Under the pieces are notes generated by a model. That model saw only the letters and a program-made list of their open reading frames with translations, was not told the origin of the DNA and did no database searches. From the NCBI RefSeq assembly GCF_000420745.1, contig NZ_ATVN01000007.1:1-64000 (forward strand): a stretch of DNA of 64,000 bases, in the 5' to 3' direction. The stretch comes from Pseudorhodobacter ferrugineus DSM 5888. Lineage in GTDB: Bacteria; Pseudomonadota; Alphaproteobacteria; Rhodobacterales; Rhodobacteraceae. Positions 16,751-26,604 of this stretch are shown in pieces; the first letter of the stretch is position 1; every line of letters starts with the position of its first letter. A program made the position numbers and the translations under genes.

Positions 16751-17173
16751 TTAGCCAACCAGTTCAAGACCGGAGAAGTAGAAGGAGATTTCACGTGCCG
16801 CAGCTTCTGGGCTGTCGGAACCGTGAACCGAGTTTTCGCCAACCGACAAAGCAAATTCCTTGCGGATCGTGCCTTCGTCAGCGTTAGCGGGGTTGGTCGC
16901 GCCCATCACTTCGCGGTTTTTCAGGATCGCGCCTTCGCCTTCGAGAACCTGAACGATGATCGGTGCCGAGGACATGAATTCAACCAGTTCACCATAGAAC
17001 GGGCGAGCTGCGTGCTCAGCGTAAAACGCGCCAGCCTGAGCCTGCGACAAGTGAATACGCTTTTGTGCTACGATACGCAGACCAGCCTCTTCGAACTTGG
17101 CGTTGATTTTGCCAGTCAGGTTGCGGTTGGTTGCATCGGGTTTGATCATCGACAGGGTGCGTTCTGTGGCCAT
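16751..17173 (-). CDS. ndk: Nucleoside-diphosphate kinase
   Basis: The enzyme transfers the gamma phosphate between NTPs and NDPs through a phosphohistidine. The 140-residue protein has the phosphorylated His117 in the signature NSVHGSDS and Lys11 in SMIKPDA, plus the conserved [10 protein letters not shown]. The start at 17173 gives the exact family length; an upstream in-frame ATG would add 54 unrelated residues. It lies divergent from the second ABC-F gene and upstream of the Uup-like one. Confidence 0.97.
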   Translation of the reverse strand: MATERTLSMIKPDATNRNLTGKINAKFEEAGLRIVAQKRIHLSQAQAGAFYAEHAARPFYGELVEFMSSAPIIVQVLEGEGAILKNREVMGATNPANADEGTIRKEFALSVGENSVHGSDSPEAAAREISFYFSGLELVG

Positions 17174-17312
17174 GGTTTTCTCACTTTGATGTGCGGGACG
17201 TATCCCGTGATGTTTCTGGGCGCCTGCTAACATGGGGCGTGCGGCTTGAAAAGCCCATCCGGACGCGCGGGCCCTGTTGACGGCGCGCGCGTGATCAGGC
17301 AAGGCGTGGCCC

Positions 17313-19157
17313 ATGCTTCGTATATCAGACATCACCTATTCCGTTGAAGGCCGCCCGCTGCTTGTGGGCGCTTCTGCTACCATTCCCACAGGCCACAAGG
17401 TTGGCCTTGTTGGCCGCAATGGCGCGGGTAAAACCACGCTGTTTCGCCTGATCCGCGGCCAATTGGCGCTGGAGGGGGGCGATATTTCGATGCCGTCCCG
17501 TTCGCGCATTGGCGGTGTGGCGCAAGAGGTGCCATCGTCTTCGACCACCTTGCTGCAAACCGTGTTGCAGGCCGATACCGAGCGCGAGTCGCTGCTGACC
17601 GAGGCGGAAACCGCCACCGACCCGCACCGGATCGCCGAGGTGCAGGCGCGACTTTCGGATATTGACGCTTGGTCCGCCGAAGGGCGCGCGGCGTCCATCC
17701 TGAAAGGTTTGGGATTTGATGCCGAGGCGCAGTTGCGGCCCTGTTCCGACTTTTCAGGCGGGTGGCGGATGCGTGTGGCACTGGCAGGCGTGCTGTTTGC
17801 GCAGCCCGATTTTCTGTTGCTGGATGAACCGACCAACTATCTGGATTTGGAAGGGGCGTTGTGGCTGGAAAGCTATTTGGCCAAATATCCGCATACCGTG
17901 ATCATCATTTCCCACGACCGCGGGTTGTTGAACCGCGCCGTGCAGGGGATTTTGCATCTGGATGAGAAAAAGCTGACCTATTGGAACGGCCCTTACGACC
18001 AATTTGCCCGCCAGATGGCGGAGCGCCGCGCCGTGTTGCAGGCCGAGGCGAAAAAGCAAGAATTGCGGCGCGCGCATTTGCAGTCGTTCGTGGACCGCTT
18101 CAAAGCCAAAGCATCGAAAGCCGTGCAGGCGCAAAGCCGGGTAAAAATGCTGGAAAAGATGGAAACCATCACGCCGCCCGAAGAGGCGCGCAAGCAGGTG
18201 TTCACCTTCCCGGAACCAGAAGAGCTGTCGCCGCCCATTATCAATATGGACGGGGTGTCGGTTGGCTATGACGGTCCGCCCGTGCTGCGCAACCTGTCCT
18301 TGCGGATTGACCAAGACGACCGGATCGCGCTGCTGGGGCGCAATGGTGAAGGAAAGTCTACGCTTTCCAAGCTGTTGGCGGGCAAACTTAAACCAATGTC
18401 CGGCAAGATGACGCAAAGCAGCAAGCTGCGGATCGGGTATTTTGCCCAGCATCAGGTCGATGAATTGTTCATTGATGAAACCCCGTTGCAGCATTTGCAG
18501 CGCATGCGCCCGGCCGAGGGGCAACCGCGTTTGCGCGCGCGCCTTGCGGGCTTTGGCCTGTTGGCCGATCAGGCGGAAACAGTTGTCGGGCGGCTTTCGG
18601 GCGGGCAAAAGGCGCGACTGTCGTTGCTTCTCGCCACCTTGGACGCGCCGCATTTGTTGATTTTGGACGAACCGACCAACCACCTTGATATGGAAAGCCG
18701 CGAGGCGCTGGTTGAGGCGCTGACCACCTATTCCGGCGCGGTTGTGCTGGTAAGCCACGATATGCACCTGTTGGGGCTGGTCGCCGACCGTTTATGGCTG
18801 GTAAAAGGTGGGGCTGTGATGCCCTACGGCGAGGATCTGGAAGCGTATCGCAAGCAATTGCTGGCAGGTGATGAGACGGCCAAGCCTGTAAAGGTTGTGG
18901 AAAAACCAAAGAAAGCCAGCCGCGACGAGGTGATGGCGCTGCGGTCGGACGTGCGCAAATGCGAAGAGCGTTTGACCAAACTGAACGATATGCGCGACAA
19001 GCTGGCCAAGAAACTGGCGGATCCCGCACTTTATGAACCAGAGCGTTTGGGCGAGATGGAGACCTGGCAAAAGAAATATGCCGAGGTCATGGAAGGTTTG
19101 GACCGTGCCGAGGCGATGTGGCTGAAGGCGCAGGAAAAGCTGGAAAATGCAGCCTGA
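17313..19157 (+). CDS. ABC-F ATPase, YheS type
   Basis: The 614-residue tandem-cassette ATPase lacks membrane segments. It has Walker [10 protein letters not shown] and GRNGEGKST, signature [13 protein letters not shown] in the first domain and [12 protein letters not shown] in the second, and LDEPTN in both. The FSGGWRMR signature, a linker with [19 protein letters not shown] and a C-terminal coiled coil (about 530-610) fit the YheS/ABCF branch, distinct from the Uup-like paralogue on the other side of ndk. Such proteins bind the ribosomal E site and may relieve stalled translation. It is followed by a dispersed element and marC. Confidence 0.92.
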   Translation: MLRISDITYSVEGRPLLVGASATIPTGHKVGLVGRNGAGKTTLFRLIRGQLALEGGDISMPSRSRIGGVAQEVPSSSTTLLQTVLQADTERESLLTEAETATDPHRIAEVQARLSDIDAWSAEGRAASILKGLGFDAEAQLRPCSDFSGGWRMRVALAGVLFAQPDFLLLDEPTNYLDLEGALWLESYLAKYPHTVIIISHDRGLLNRAVQGILHLDEKKLTYWNGPYDQFARQMAERRAVLQAEAKKQELRRAHLQSFVDRFKAKASKAVQAQSRVKMLEKMETITPPEEARKQVFTFPEPEELSPPIINMDGVSVGYDGPPVLRNLSLRIDQDDRIALLGRNGEGKSTLSKLLAGKLKPMSGKMTQSSKLRIGYFAQHQVDELFIDETPLQHLQRMRPAEGQPRLRARLAGFGLLADQAETVVGRLSGGQKARLSLLLATLDAPHLLILDEPTNHLDMESREALVEALTTYSGAVVLVSHDMHLLGLVADRLWLVKGGAVMPYGEDLEAYRKQLLAGDETAKPVKVVEKPKKASRDEVMALRSDVRKCEERLTKLNDMRDKLAKKLADPALYEPERLGEMETWQKKYAEVMEGLDRAEAMWLKAQEKLENAA

Positions 19158-19186
19158 GGGCGGTATTTTCCCATCGGCTTCAAGAT

Positions 19187-19208
19187 GAGTATTTGAACAA
19201 AGATGAAA
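19187..19208. repeat. Dispersed intergenic element, copy F (core only, reverse)
   Basis: The minus strand reads TTTCATCTTTG-TT-CAAATACTC (19208-19187), the canonical core with the spacer variant TT. It lies 30 bases after the ABC-F stop and 40 bases before the marC start. No G-rich hairpin module is attached. Confidence 0.7.
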
Positions 19209-19248
19209 TCAGGCGCTAGTGTGGGGGCCTGAACCGAGGGGATTTTTT

Positions 19249-19866
19249 GTGGATTCTGCGTTTTTGATCACAGCTTTTGCTACGCTTTTTGTGGTAATTG
19301 ACCCGCCAGGGCTGATCCCGATGTTTATCGCCCTGACACCTGGCATGACGGCAGAGCGGCGGCGGGTGATTGGGCTGCGGGCCTGTGTGATTGCCATTGT
19401 GATCCTGACGCTGTTTGGCCTGTTGGGTGAGGCGGTGCTGGGGTTTATCGGGATTTCCATGTCGGCCTTTCGGATTGCGGGCGGAATTTTGCTGTTCTTG
19501 ACGGCGCTTGATATGTTGTTCGAACGGCGCACCCAGCGGCGTGAGGGGCAAGCGACGGTGCATGACCATGACCCATCTGTGTTTCCCATCGCCATTCCGC
19601 TGATCGCGGGGCCGGGGGCGATTGCGACGATGATTTTGTTGGTGGGCGAATCCGGTGGTGGTTGGCAAGGGATCGCAACCGTGCATGCCGTGATGATTTT
19701 CGTCGTCTTCCTTGCGTTTCTTTTGTTCCTGATTGCGGGCCCGTTGGAACGCGCTTTGGGCCGCACCGGCACCGTGGTGATTACCCGCCTTTTGGGGATG
19801 TTGCTGGCGGCGCTGTCGGTGCAGTTCGTGATTGACGGCATTCGCGGGACAGGCTTGATCGGCTAA
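19249..19866 (+). CDS. MarC family integral membrane protein
   Basis: The 205-residue protein has six predicted membrane helices and the MarC/UPF0056 hallmarks: ITAFATLFVVIDPPGLIPMF near the N-terminus and PLIAGPGAIATMILL in the middle. I start at GTG 19249, because GAGGGG is six bases upstream and the resulting N-terminus (VDSAFLIT) matches the family; the open frame extends ten codons further. MarC was once tied to multiple antibiotic resistance but has no proven function. It is followed after 38 bases by the membrane aspartic protease, probably in one transcript. Confidence 0.9.
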   Translation: MDSAFLITAFATLFVVIDPPGLIPMFIALTPGMTAERRRVIGLRACVIAIVILTLFGLLGEAVLGFIGISMSAFRIAGGILLFLTALDMLFERRTQRREGQATVHDHDPSVFPIAIPLIAGPGAIATMILLVGESGGGWQGIATVHAVMIFVVFLAFLLFLIAGPLERALGRTGTVVITRLLGMLLAALSVQFVIDGIRGTGLIG

Positions 19867-19904
19867 TCCCCCTGCCCCATATCTGTTGCAAGCGGAGGAC
19901 ACGC

Positions 19905-20480
19905 ATGGACGGCGATACCACAGCACGAGTCATCTATCTGGGCATCTTGGTCGCTGCCGTTGGCAGCTACTTGTTGGTCGAGTTTCGCGGGCGTATGGGC
20001 CAGATGATGCGCGGGCTGATGTCTTGGGGGCTGATCATCGTAGGGCTGATGGCCGGTTACGGGCTGTGGCAGGATATGGGCGGCAAGATGATGCCGCAGC
20101 AATCGGTTGCGCTGGGGGGTGAGGTTGTGTTGCCCCGCGCGCCCGATGGGCACTATTACCTAAAGCTGGACATTGACGGGCAACCCATTGAATTCATGGT
20201 CGATACCGGTGCATCCGGCGTGGTCTTGTCGCAAGAGGATGCACGGTTGATAGGGATCGACCCCGCCAATCTGGCCTATCTGGGCACCGCGCAAACGGCC
20301 AATGGCATCGTGCGCACCTCGCGGATCACCTTGGAAAACGTCGTTTTGGGCGACTACCGCGATGACAAGCTGCGCGCCTATGTCAATGATGGCGAAATGG
20401 GCGGGTCGCTTTTGGGCATGGATTATCTGGGCCTGTTCCGCATTGAAATCGCGGAAGAGCAGATGATCTTGCAGCGATAA
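19905..20480 (+). CDS. Membrane-anchored clan AA aspartic protease (TIGR02281 type)
   Basis: The 191-residue protein has two N-terminal membrane helices (about 8-26 and 38-56) and a retropepsin-like domain (75-191). The catalytic motif FMVDTGASGVVLS holds Asp100, and a second conserved hydrophobic block ends in GSLLGMDYLG. As a single-lobe enzyme it should act as a homodimer, with the active site outside the cytoplasm. Members are widespread in Alphaproteobacteria; related SpoIIGA/RC1339-type proteases are known, but the natural substrate here is not. It ends 8 bases before the tRNA-Arg gene on the opposite strand. Confidence 0.88.
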   Translation: MDGDTTARVIYLGILVAAVGSYLLVEFRGRMGQMMRGLMSWGLIIVGLMAGYGLWQDMGGKMMPQQSVALGGEVVLPRAPDGHYYLKLDIDGQPIEFMVDTGASGVVLSQEDARLIGIDPANLAYLGTAQTANGIVRTSRITLENVVLGDYRDDKLRAYVNDGEMGGSLLGMDYLGLFRIEIAEEQMILQR

Positions 20481-20487
20481 GGTAAAA

Positions 20488-20564
<77 letters not shown>

Positions 20565-20635
20565 CGATAGCGCCTAGGTAAGACAAGCCGCGCGGGGTTG
20601 CAACGGGTTATTTGCGCAAAAGCCAAGCAAAGGCG

Positions 20636-21856
20636 TTAGCCAAACAACTCGTGGCAAAACTCCAATGCGTCGATCAGTTTGTCGGACTCATCCACAGTGT
20701 TGTACATCGCAAATGACGCGCGGCACGTGGCGCCAACGCCCATATGCTCCATCAAGGGCATGGCGCAGTGCGTGCCGGCCCGCACTGCAATGCCGCGCTT
20801 GTCCAAAATGGTGGAAATGTCATGTGCATGCGCCGCCCCTTGCAGGGTAAAGCTGAAAATGGCCGCCTTGGTCGCGGAATTGCCCTGCACGTTCAACCAG
20901 TTAAGCCCCGCCAAACGATCGCGGGTATAGTCGCGTAAAGCAGTCTCATGTACCGCAATATTGGCCATGCCGATGCCCATCATATAGTCGAGCGCCACGC
21001 CCATCCCGATTTGCTGCACAATGCCAGGCGTGCCCGCCTCAAACTTCATCGGCGGGTCGTTATAGGTCACCAGATCGCGCGTGACGTCGCGAATCATGTC
21101 CCCGCCCCCAAGGAACGGGCGCATTTCCGCCATGCGGTCACGGTGAATGAAAATCGCGCCCGACCCGCTGGGGCCATAGAGTTTATGCCCCGTAATCGCA
21201 TAGAAATCGCAGCCCATCGCCGTCACATCGACCGGCATATGCACCGCCGCCTGTGACCCATCGACCAGCGTGGCCACACCGCGCGCACGGGCGGCGTGGC
21301 AAATCGCGGCCACATCGACCACCGTGCCTGTCACATTCGACATCTGGGTAATCGCCACCAGCTTGGTACGCGGGCCAATCGCATCAATCACCGCTTGGGC
21401 GTCCAGATCGCCATTCGCATCACAATCGACCCATTTCAGCACCACGCCCAGCCGTTCGCGCAAGAAATGCCACGGCACGATGTTGGCGTGGTGTTCCATG
21501 ATGCTCAGCACCACCTCGTCCCCTGCCTGAAACCGCGGCGCGGCCCAAGCGTAAGAAATCAGGTTGATCCCTTCGGTCGTGCCGGTGGTAAAGACAATCT
21601 CATCCTCACTCGGTGCATTCAAAAAACGCGCAACCTTGCCGCGCACCGCCTCATACTTATCGGTCGCAAGGTTGGAAAGGTAATGTAACCCACGGTGAAC
21701 ATTGGCATATTCATGGGCATATCCCGTCGTCATCGCGTCAATCACCACTTGCGGCTTTTGCGCCGATGCACCGTTATCCAAATATACCAGCGGCTTGCCG
21801 TTCACCTGCCGCGACAAAATCGGAAAATCGGCGCGAATTTTTTGCACGTCAAACAT
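20636..21856 (-). CDS. sufS: Cysteine desulfurase SufS
   Basis: The PLP enzyme (group II) takes sulfur from cysteine for Fe-S cluster assembly on SufBCD. The 406 residues show the PLP lysine Lys225 in TGHKLYGPSG, aspartate in TLVDGSQAAVH, and the catalytic Cys364 in AGTHCAMPLM, as in SufS. It is the last gene of the suf operon, 3 bases after a small membrane-protein gene. No sufE or sufU partner is visible in the window, although group II enzymes normally need one. A second, IscS-like desulfurase is encoded near the start of the same operon. Confidence 0.96.
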   Translation of the reverse strand: MFDVQKIRADFPILSRQVNGKPLVYLDNGASAQKPQVVIDAMTTGYAHEYANVHRGLHYLSNLATDKYEAVRGKVARFLNAPSEDEIVFTTGTTEGINLISYAWAAPRFQAGDEVVLSIMEHHANIVPWHFLRERLGVVLKWVDCDANGDLDAQAVIDAIGPRTKLVAITQMSNVTGTVVDVAAICHAARARGVATLVDGSQAAVHMPVDVTAMGCDFYAITGHKLYGPSGSGAIFIHRDRMAEMRPFLGGGDMIRDVTRDLVTYNDPPMKFEAGTPGIVQQIGMGVALDYMMGIGMANIAVHETALRDYTRDRLAGLNWLNVQGNSATKAAIFSFTLQGAAHAHDISTILDKRGIAVRAGTHCAMPLMEHMGVGATCRASFAMYNTVDESDKLIDALEFCHELFG

Positions 21857-21859
21857 GGC

Positions 21860-22453
21860 TCATGGTCCTGTCGCTGGGGCGCCAAAAAGCTGCGCAAAGA
21901 TAACGGCCAAGACGATAGCCGCCACAATAACCGTCAGAAAAATTCCGAAAAACGTAAGCGCAAGGTTGGTAAACCCGTGCAATTCAGCGACAAAATTGGT
22001 CATCAGCCACAAAAACAGCACCAGCCCCAAAATGCCCAGCATATCCGACACGGGCGGCACAAGCGCTTGCGTCACCAGCTGCGCAATCTGGACACAGAGC
22101 AGGATAAACTGCAACCACGCGACCAGCACAACCGCACCGTTGAGGCTGCCCGTGCCCCCCATTTTGCGCCCGACCTTATGAATCGCATGCACCGAAATCA
22201 GCAGCACAACCCACTGCAGCATGGCAGTACGGATCGGACTGCCCATCGCCGCGCCCCAGATCTCGCGCGCCTCGGGCGGCATCATCGCAAAGCTGATATG
22301 CGTCAGCACGGTAGACGCCACGGCCATCAGCAACAGCGCCATCCAACCGACCATTGGCGCAAAGCCAAAGTCCAAAATCATCGCAGCGCCGCGGCGCGGG
22401 GCCCGCAAGGTTTCAACAACCATTCGCATCAAAAAGGCGGGGGTAAAATCCAT
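21860..22453 (-). CDS. YIP1-family membrane protein in the suf operon
   Basis: The 197-residue protein has five hydrophobic segments after a short polar N-terminus, in the pattern of bacterial Yip1-domain proteins (VVETLRAPRRGA before the first helix). It lies 3 bases from both neighbours, between another small Yip1-like gene and sufS, and so is part of the suf transcript. Its role in cluster assembly, if any, is unknown; such genes accompany suf in many Rhodobacteraceae. Confidence 0.75.
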   Translation of the reverse strand: MDFTPAFLMRMVVETLRAPRRGAAMILDFGFAPMVGWMALLLMAVASTVLTHISFAMMPPEAREIWGAAMGSPIRTAMLQWVVLLISVHAIHKVGRKMGGTGSLNGAVVLVAWLQFILLCVQIAQLVTQALVPPVSDMLGILGLVLFLWLMTNFVAELHGFTNLALTFFGIFLTVIVAAIVLAVIFAQLFGAPATGP

Positions 22454-22456
22454 AAT

Positions 22457-22933
22457 CTACTGTTCCGCCTCGATTAAGTTCAAAATCCAAAACACGGCAA
22501 AGGCCACGCCTGTCACACCTGTCACCGCCACAAGGGCTGGGCCAGGGCCGATCATGCCCTTGACCAAGCCTTGCAGCAACATCAACGGGCTAACCGCAAC
22601 CAGCGCCCAAAACAGCGCAAGCCGCGCGCCGTAATGGTCGCCCTGCCCGCCCAACAGCTTGGCAATCCAATGGCCAATCGCGGCCAGCGAATACCACACC
22701 GGAATGAACGCAAGCATCCCCATCCCAATCGCAAACATCTGCGCCGCCAGCGGTTTTTCAGGGCTGAAAAACGCCTCTCGGCTTGCCCCCGGCCATTGCG
22801 CGACAAAGGCCACGGCCATGAACGCCACGAGCAACGAAAAGGCCCAAGGCTCGGACCGCCCGCGCGCCAGATGCGACCGCATCACCGCACGCGGGGCGCG
22901 CCAAGACCGAACGATATCGGTGGTCACGGGCAT
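22457..22933 (-). CDS. YIP1-like small membrane protein in the suf operon
   Basis: The 158-residue protein has four hydrophobic segments (about 31-46, 64-86, 106-122 and 131-152). The N-terminal SWRAPRAVMRSHLARG resembles the lead-in of the next protein in the operon, which suggests an old duplication. It starts 6 bases after sufD and stops 3 bases before the next gene. A Yip1-type domain is likely but weaker than in its neighbour. No catalytic motif is visible. Confidence 0.65.
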   Translation of the reverse strand: MPVTTDIVRSWRAPRAVMRSHLARGRSEPWAFSLLVAFMAVAFVAQWPGASREAFFSPEKPLAAQMFAIGMGMLAFIPVWYSLAAIGHWIAKLLGGQGDHYGARLALFWALVAVSPLMLLQGLVKGMIGPGPALVAVTGVTGVAFAVFWILNLIEAEQ

Positions 22934-22939
22934 ATCGAC

Positions 22940-24223
22940 CTATTTCCCCTGATGCCGCGACAGCCAATCTTCCATGCGGGCGCGGATGTCTTCGGCAAGG
23001 TCTTGGTCCTCAATCTCGGCAATCGCCTCGGCCAGAAAGGCCAAAACCAGCAGGCTTTGGGCCGTTCGCATCGGCACACCGCGCGACCGCAGGTAAAACA
23101 GCGCGGCCTCATCAATCGCGCCGCTGGTGGACCCGTGGCTGCACACCACATCGTCGGCGTAAATCTCCAGCTCGGGCTTGGCCAAAAACTGGCTGTCATC
23201 ATCCAGCATCAAGGCTTGACTGATCTGATAGCCATCGGTTTTCTGCGCACCAGCCTTGACCAGAATCTTGCCTTGGAACACACCAACCGCGCCATTTTTC
23301 AGAACCTTCTTAAACACTTGGCGGCTTTCGCAGCGCAAGGCGTCATGGGTAATGAACACAGTGTCATCATGGTGGAACGCACCGTCACCCACAGCCGCGC
23401 CCGCCACATGGGCCTGCGCATCGTCACCGGTAAATTCGATCACTGCCTCGTTGCGGGTCATGCGGCCATTCATCGACAGGGTAAAGCTTTTGAAAAGCGA
23501 TTCTGCCGCCAGACGGGCAAAGATATGCGTGACCAATTGTTTGCCATGCGACCGGCCTTGCGGGCGGATATGGTGCAACTTGCCCCCCGCCGCGATATCG
23601 GCCTCCATCACCACATTGCTGCGCGCACCCGAAATCCCGGTCTCCAGAACCGTCAGGTCTGCCCCAGCCTCAACCTTAATGCAATGATGCAAGATCGCAT
23701 CAGAAGTGCTTGATTTCTGACGATAAGATATATGTATCGGGCGCGGTGCCTTGCCCGTGACACGGATCAACAAACCCTCATGTGCCACGGCCGTATTCAG
23801 GCTGGCAAAGGGCCGCGCAACGGGCGTTTGGCCCGCTGCCTCAAGCGTGCCATACAGCGCCTTGGCCCAGTGCAAATCCTGCGCATCGGCTTGCGACAGC
23901 AGCGAAATCTCAATCCCTGCCATGGCCATATCATCGGATGCCGCCGCATCAAACACGCCATCCTCAAACACCAACCGCAGCTTGTCCTTGCCCTCAAAAA
24001 TCGGCACCTCAACCCGCAGCGTGTCCGCCTCCAGCGGGGCCACAGCGTTCAGCATCGCAGGGTCGGTATAGCGCCAATATTCATCGCGCCGCCCGGGCAG
24101 GCCCATCTGCGCCAGCCGTGCAAAGGCCGCTTGCCGCGCGTCATGCGAAAACCCGCCCTTGGGCGCGGTAAGGCCCGCCAATCGCGCGGTCAGCGCATCT
24201 TGTTTTGCTTGCAACTGGGCCAT
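22940..24223 (-). CDS. sufD: Fe-S cluster assembly protein SufD
   Basis: SufD pairs with SufB and two SufC subunits in the scaffold that builds [Fe-S] clusters. The 427-residue protein has the SufB/D beta-helix core with the conserved C-terminal part (VVCSHGSTSGAIDEAALFYLRSRGV) containing the cluster-site His, and a helical N-terminus. The ATG at 24223 overlaps the sufC stop as TGATG, indicating translational coupling. It is less conserved than SufB and lacks the SufB cysteine used for sulfur transfer, as usual. Confidence 0.95.
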   Translation of the reverse strand: MAQLQAKQDALTARLAGLTAPKGGFSHDARQAAFARLAQMGLPGRRDEYWRYTDPAMLNAVAPLEADTLRVEVPIFEGKDKLRLVFEDGVFDAAASDDMAMAGIEISLLSQADAQDLHWAKALYGTLEAAGQTPVARPFASLNTAVAHEGLLIRVTGKAPRPIHISYRQKSSTSDAILHHCIKVEAGADLTVLETGISGARSNVVMEADIAAGGKLHHIRPQGRSHGKQLVTHIFARLAAESLFKSFTLSMNGRMTRNEAVIEFTGDDAQAHVAGAAVGDGAFHHDDTVFITHDALRCESRQVFKKVLKNGAVGVFQGKILVKAGAQKTDGYQISQALMLDDDSQFLAKPELEIYADDVVCSHGSTSGAIDEAALFYLRSRGVPMRTAQSLLVLAFLAEAIAEIEDQDLAEDIRARMEDWLSRHQGK

Positions 24224-24978
24224 CACACCACCTCGGCCAGAATATCCGCATAGCCGTTGTTCTCAACCTCCAGCGCCAATTCCGGCCCGCCGGTTTTGAT
24301 GATCCGACCATCGGCCATGATATGCACGAAATCCGGTTTGATATGGTCCAAAAGCCGTTGATAATGCGTGATAACAAGGAAAGACCGCCCCGCATCGCGC
24401 AGCGCGTTCACGCCTTCTGACACCAGCTTCATCGCATCAACATCAAGGCCAGAGTCGGTTTCGTCCAAGATGCACATCTTGGGTTCCAGCATCGCCATTT
24501 GCAGGATCTCGTTGCGCTTTTTCTCGCCGCCCGAGAAACCCACGTTGACAGGGCGCTTCATCATCTCGGCATCAATTTTCAAGGCCTTGGCCTTGGCCCG
24601 CACGATTTTCAGGAAATCTGCCGCAGACAGCTCATCTTCGCCGCGCGCCTTGCGCTGTGCGTTCACGGCTGTGCGCAAAAAGGTCATGTTGCCCACGCCC
24701 GGAATTTCAACGGGGTATTGGAATGCCAAGAACAACCCCGCCGCCGCGCGGTCTTCGGGTTCCATGTCGAGCAATTCGGCACCTTCCAAGATCGCCGACC
24801 CGTCCGTCACCTCATACCCGCCCTTGCCCGACAGCACATAAGACAGCGTCGATTTCCCCGACCCGTTCGGCCCCATGATCGCATGCACTTCGCCCGCGCC
24901 AATCTTCAGGTTCACCCCTTTCAGGATCACCTTATCTTCTTCTTCAAGTTTGACGTGCAGGTTGTTGATTTCTAGCAT
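24223..24978 (-). CDS. sufC: Fe-S cluster assembly ATPase SufC
   Basis: This soluble ABC-type ATPase of 251 residues drives conformational change of SufBC2D. It shows Walker A GPNGSGKST (36-44), the signature FSGGEKKRNEIL, Walker B ending LDETDSGLD (the ETDSGLD form typical of SufC, not DEPT), and the switch His in VITHYQRLL. GAGGAAATT precedes the ATG. It lies between sufB, 72 bases upstream, and sufD, which it overlaps by one base. Confidence 0.97.
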   Translation of the reverse strand: MLEINNLHVKLEEEDKVILKGVNLKIGAGEVHAIMGPNGSGKSTLSYVLSGKGGYEVTDGSAILEGAELLDMEPEDRAAAGLFLAFQYPVEIPGVGNMTFLRTAVNAQRKARGEDELSAADFLKIVRAKAKALKIDAEMMKRPVNVGFSGGEKKRNEILQMAMLEPKMCILDETDSGLDVDAMKLVSEGVNALRDAGRSFLVITHYQRLLDHIKPDFVHIMADGRIIKTGGPELALEVENNGYADILAEVV

Positions 24979-25050
24979 AATTTCCTCATGTATCTTTGGT
25001 ATGCGGCGCGTGGCACTACTGCCGCCCCGCCGTGCACATCTGGTCAGGTT

Positions 25051-26568
25051 TTAGCCTACCGACCCCTCAAGCGAAATTGCGACAAGCGCCTGCGCTTCCA
25101 TCGCAAATTCCATCGGCAGGGTTTGCAAAACATCCTTCACAAACCCGTTCACCACCAGCGCCACGGCCTCTTCTTCATCCATCCCGCGCGATCGGCAATA
25201 GAACAGCTGGTCATCATCCACCTTGCTGGTCGTCGCCTCATGTTCCACGCGGCTGGAATTGTTCTTGACCTCAATGTAGGGCACCGTATGCGCCCCACAT
25301 TTATCCCCGATCAGCAAACTGTCACATTGGGTATAATTACGTGATTCCTTGGCCTTAGGGTGCATACTTACCAAACCACGGTAAGTATTTTGCGCCCGCC
25401 CAGCCGAAATGCCCTTGGACACAATGCGCGACTTCGTGCGCTTGCCCAGATGGATCATCTTGGTTCCCGTATCGGCCTGCTGCGCGTTGTTCGCAATCGC
25501 GATGGAATAAAACTCGCCTTGGGAATCGTCGCCGCGCAAAATGCAGGACGGGTATTTCCATGTAATCGCCGACCCCGTTTCCACCTGCGTCCACATCACC
25601 TTAGCACGGTCGCCACGGCAATCGGCGCGCTTGGTCACGAAATTGTAAATCCCGCCAACACCGTTCTCATCACCGGGATACCAGTTCTGCACCGTGGAAT
25701 ATTTCACCTCGGCATCTTCCATGATCACAATCTCAACCACGGCCGCATGTAGCTGATTTGTATCACGTTTCGGCGCGGTGCAACCTTCCAGATAGGATAC
25801 ATAGGCGCCCTTGTCACAGATGATCAGCGTGCGTTCAAACTGCCCCGTATTTTCAGCATTGATCCGGAAATAGGTGCTCAATTCCATCGGACAGCGCGTG
25901 CCTGGCGGAATATACACAAACGACCCGTCCGAAAACACCGCCGAATTCAGAGTGGCAAAATAGTTGTCCGATTGCGGCACAACCGACCCGATATATTTGC
26001 GCACCAATTCGGGATGTTCGCGCAGCGCCTCGGAAATGGAACAAAAGATCACACCGGCCTTCATCAATTCGGCCTGAAAAGTGGTGCCCAATGACACGCT
26101 ATCAAACACCGCGTCCACTGCCACGCGGCGCGGCTCGTCGGCACCTTCAACACCGGCCAGAAGCATCTGTTCCTGCAAGGGAATCCCCAACTTGGCATAG
26201 GTTGCCAGCAGCTTCGGGTCCACCTCATCCAGCGACTTTGGCTTCACCTCCATGCTTTTCGGCGAGGCATAGTAATAGATATCCTGATAATCGATCTTGG
26301 GATAATCCAACATCGCCCAATCGGGTTCTTCCATCTCAACCCAACGCTGATACGCGGTCAAACGCCATTCCAGCATCCATTCTGGCTCTTCATTCTTGGC
26401 CGAAATCAGACGCACGATATCCTCGTTCACACCTTTCGGCGCAAACTCCATCTCGATCTCGGTTTCCCAGCCGTATTTATACTTGCCGGCCATAGCGTTG
26501 ACGGTTTCAATCGTCTCGCGGTCTACGCCTTCGCGCACCTCGATCTCAATCTCTGGCATCACTGTCAT
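25051..26568 (-). CDS. sufB: Fe-S cluster assembly scaffold SufB
   Basis: SufB is the main scaffold protomer that receives sulfur and iron. The 505 residues carry the conserved blocks [31 protein letters not shown] (split between helix and strand), LEGCTAPK, and the C-terminal [24 protein letters not shown] with the acceptor cysteine. The ATG at 26568 has AAAGGAGC five bases upstream and matches the family; an in-frame ATG 11 codons earlier is unlikely. It follows the IscS-like gene by 36 bases in the iscR-suf operon. Confidence 0.97.
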   Translation of the reverse strand: MTVMPEIEIEVREGVDRETIETVNAMAGKYKYGWETEIEMEFAPKGVNEDIVRLISAKNEEPEWMLEWRLTAYQRWVEMEEPDWAMLDYPKIDYQDIYYYASPKSMEVKPKSLDEVDPKLLATYAKLGIPLQEQMLLAGVEGADEPRRVAVDAVFDSVSLGTTFQAELMKAGVIFCSISEALREHPELVRKYIGSVVPQSDNYFATLNSAVFSDGSFVYIPPGTRCPMELSTYFRINAENTGQFERTLIICDKGAYVSYLEGCTAPKRDTNQLHAAVVEIVIMEDAEVKYSTVQNWYPGDENGVGGIYNFVTKRADCRGDRAKVMWTQVETGSAITWKYPSCILRGDDSQGEFYSIAIANNAQQADTGTKMIHLGKRTKSRIVSKGISAGRAQNTYRGLVSMHPKAKESRNYTQCDSLLIGDKCGAHTVPYIEVKNNSSRVEHEATTSKVDDDQLFYCRSRGMDEEEAVALVVNGFVKDVLQTLPMEFAMEAQALVAISLEGSVG

Positions 26569-26604
26569 CTGTTGCTCCTTTCCGGTCGTCGTCCGGTGCA
26601 TTCC

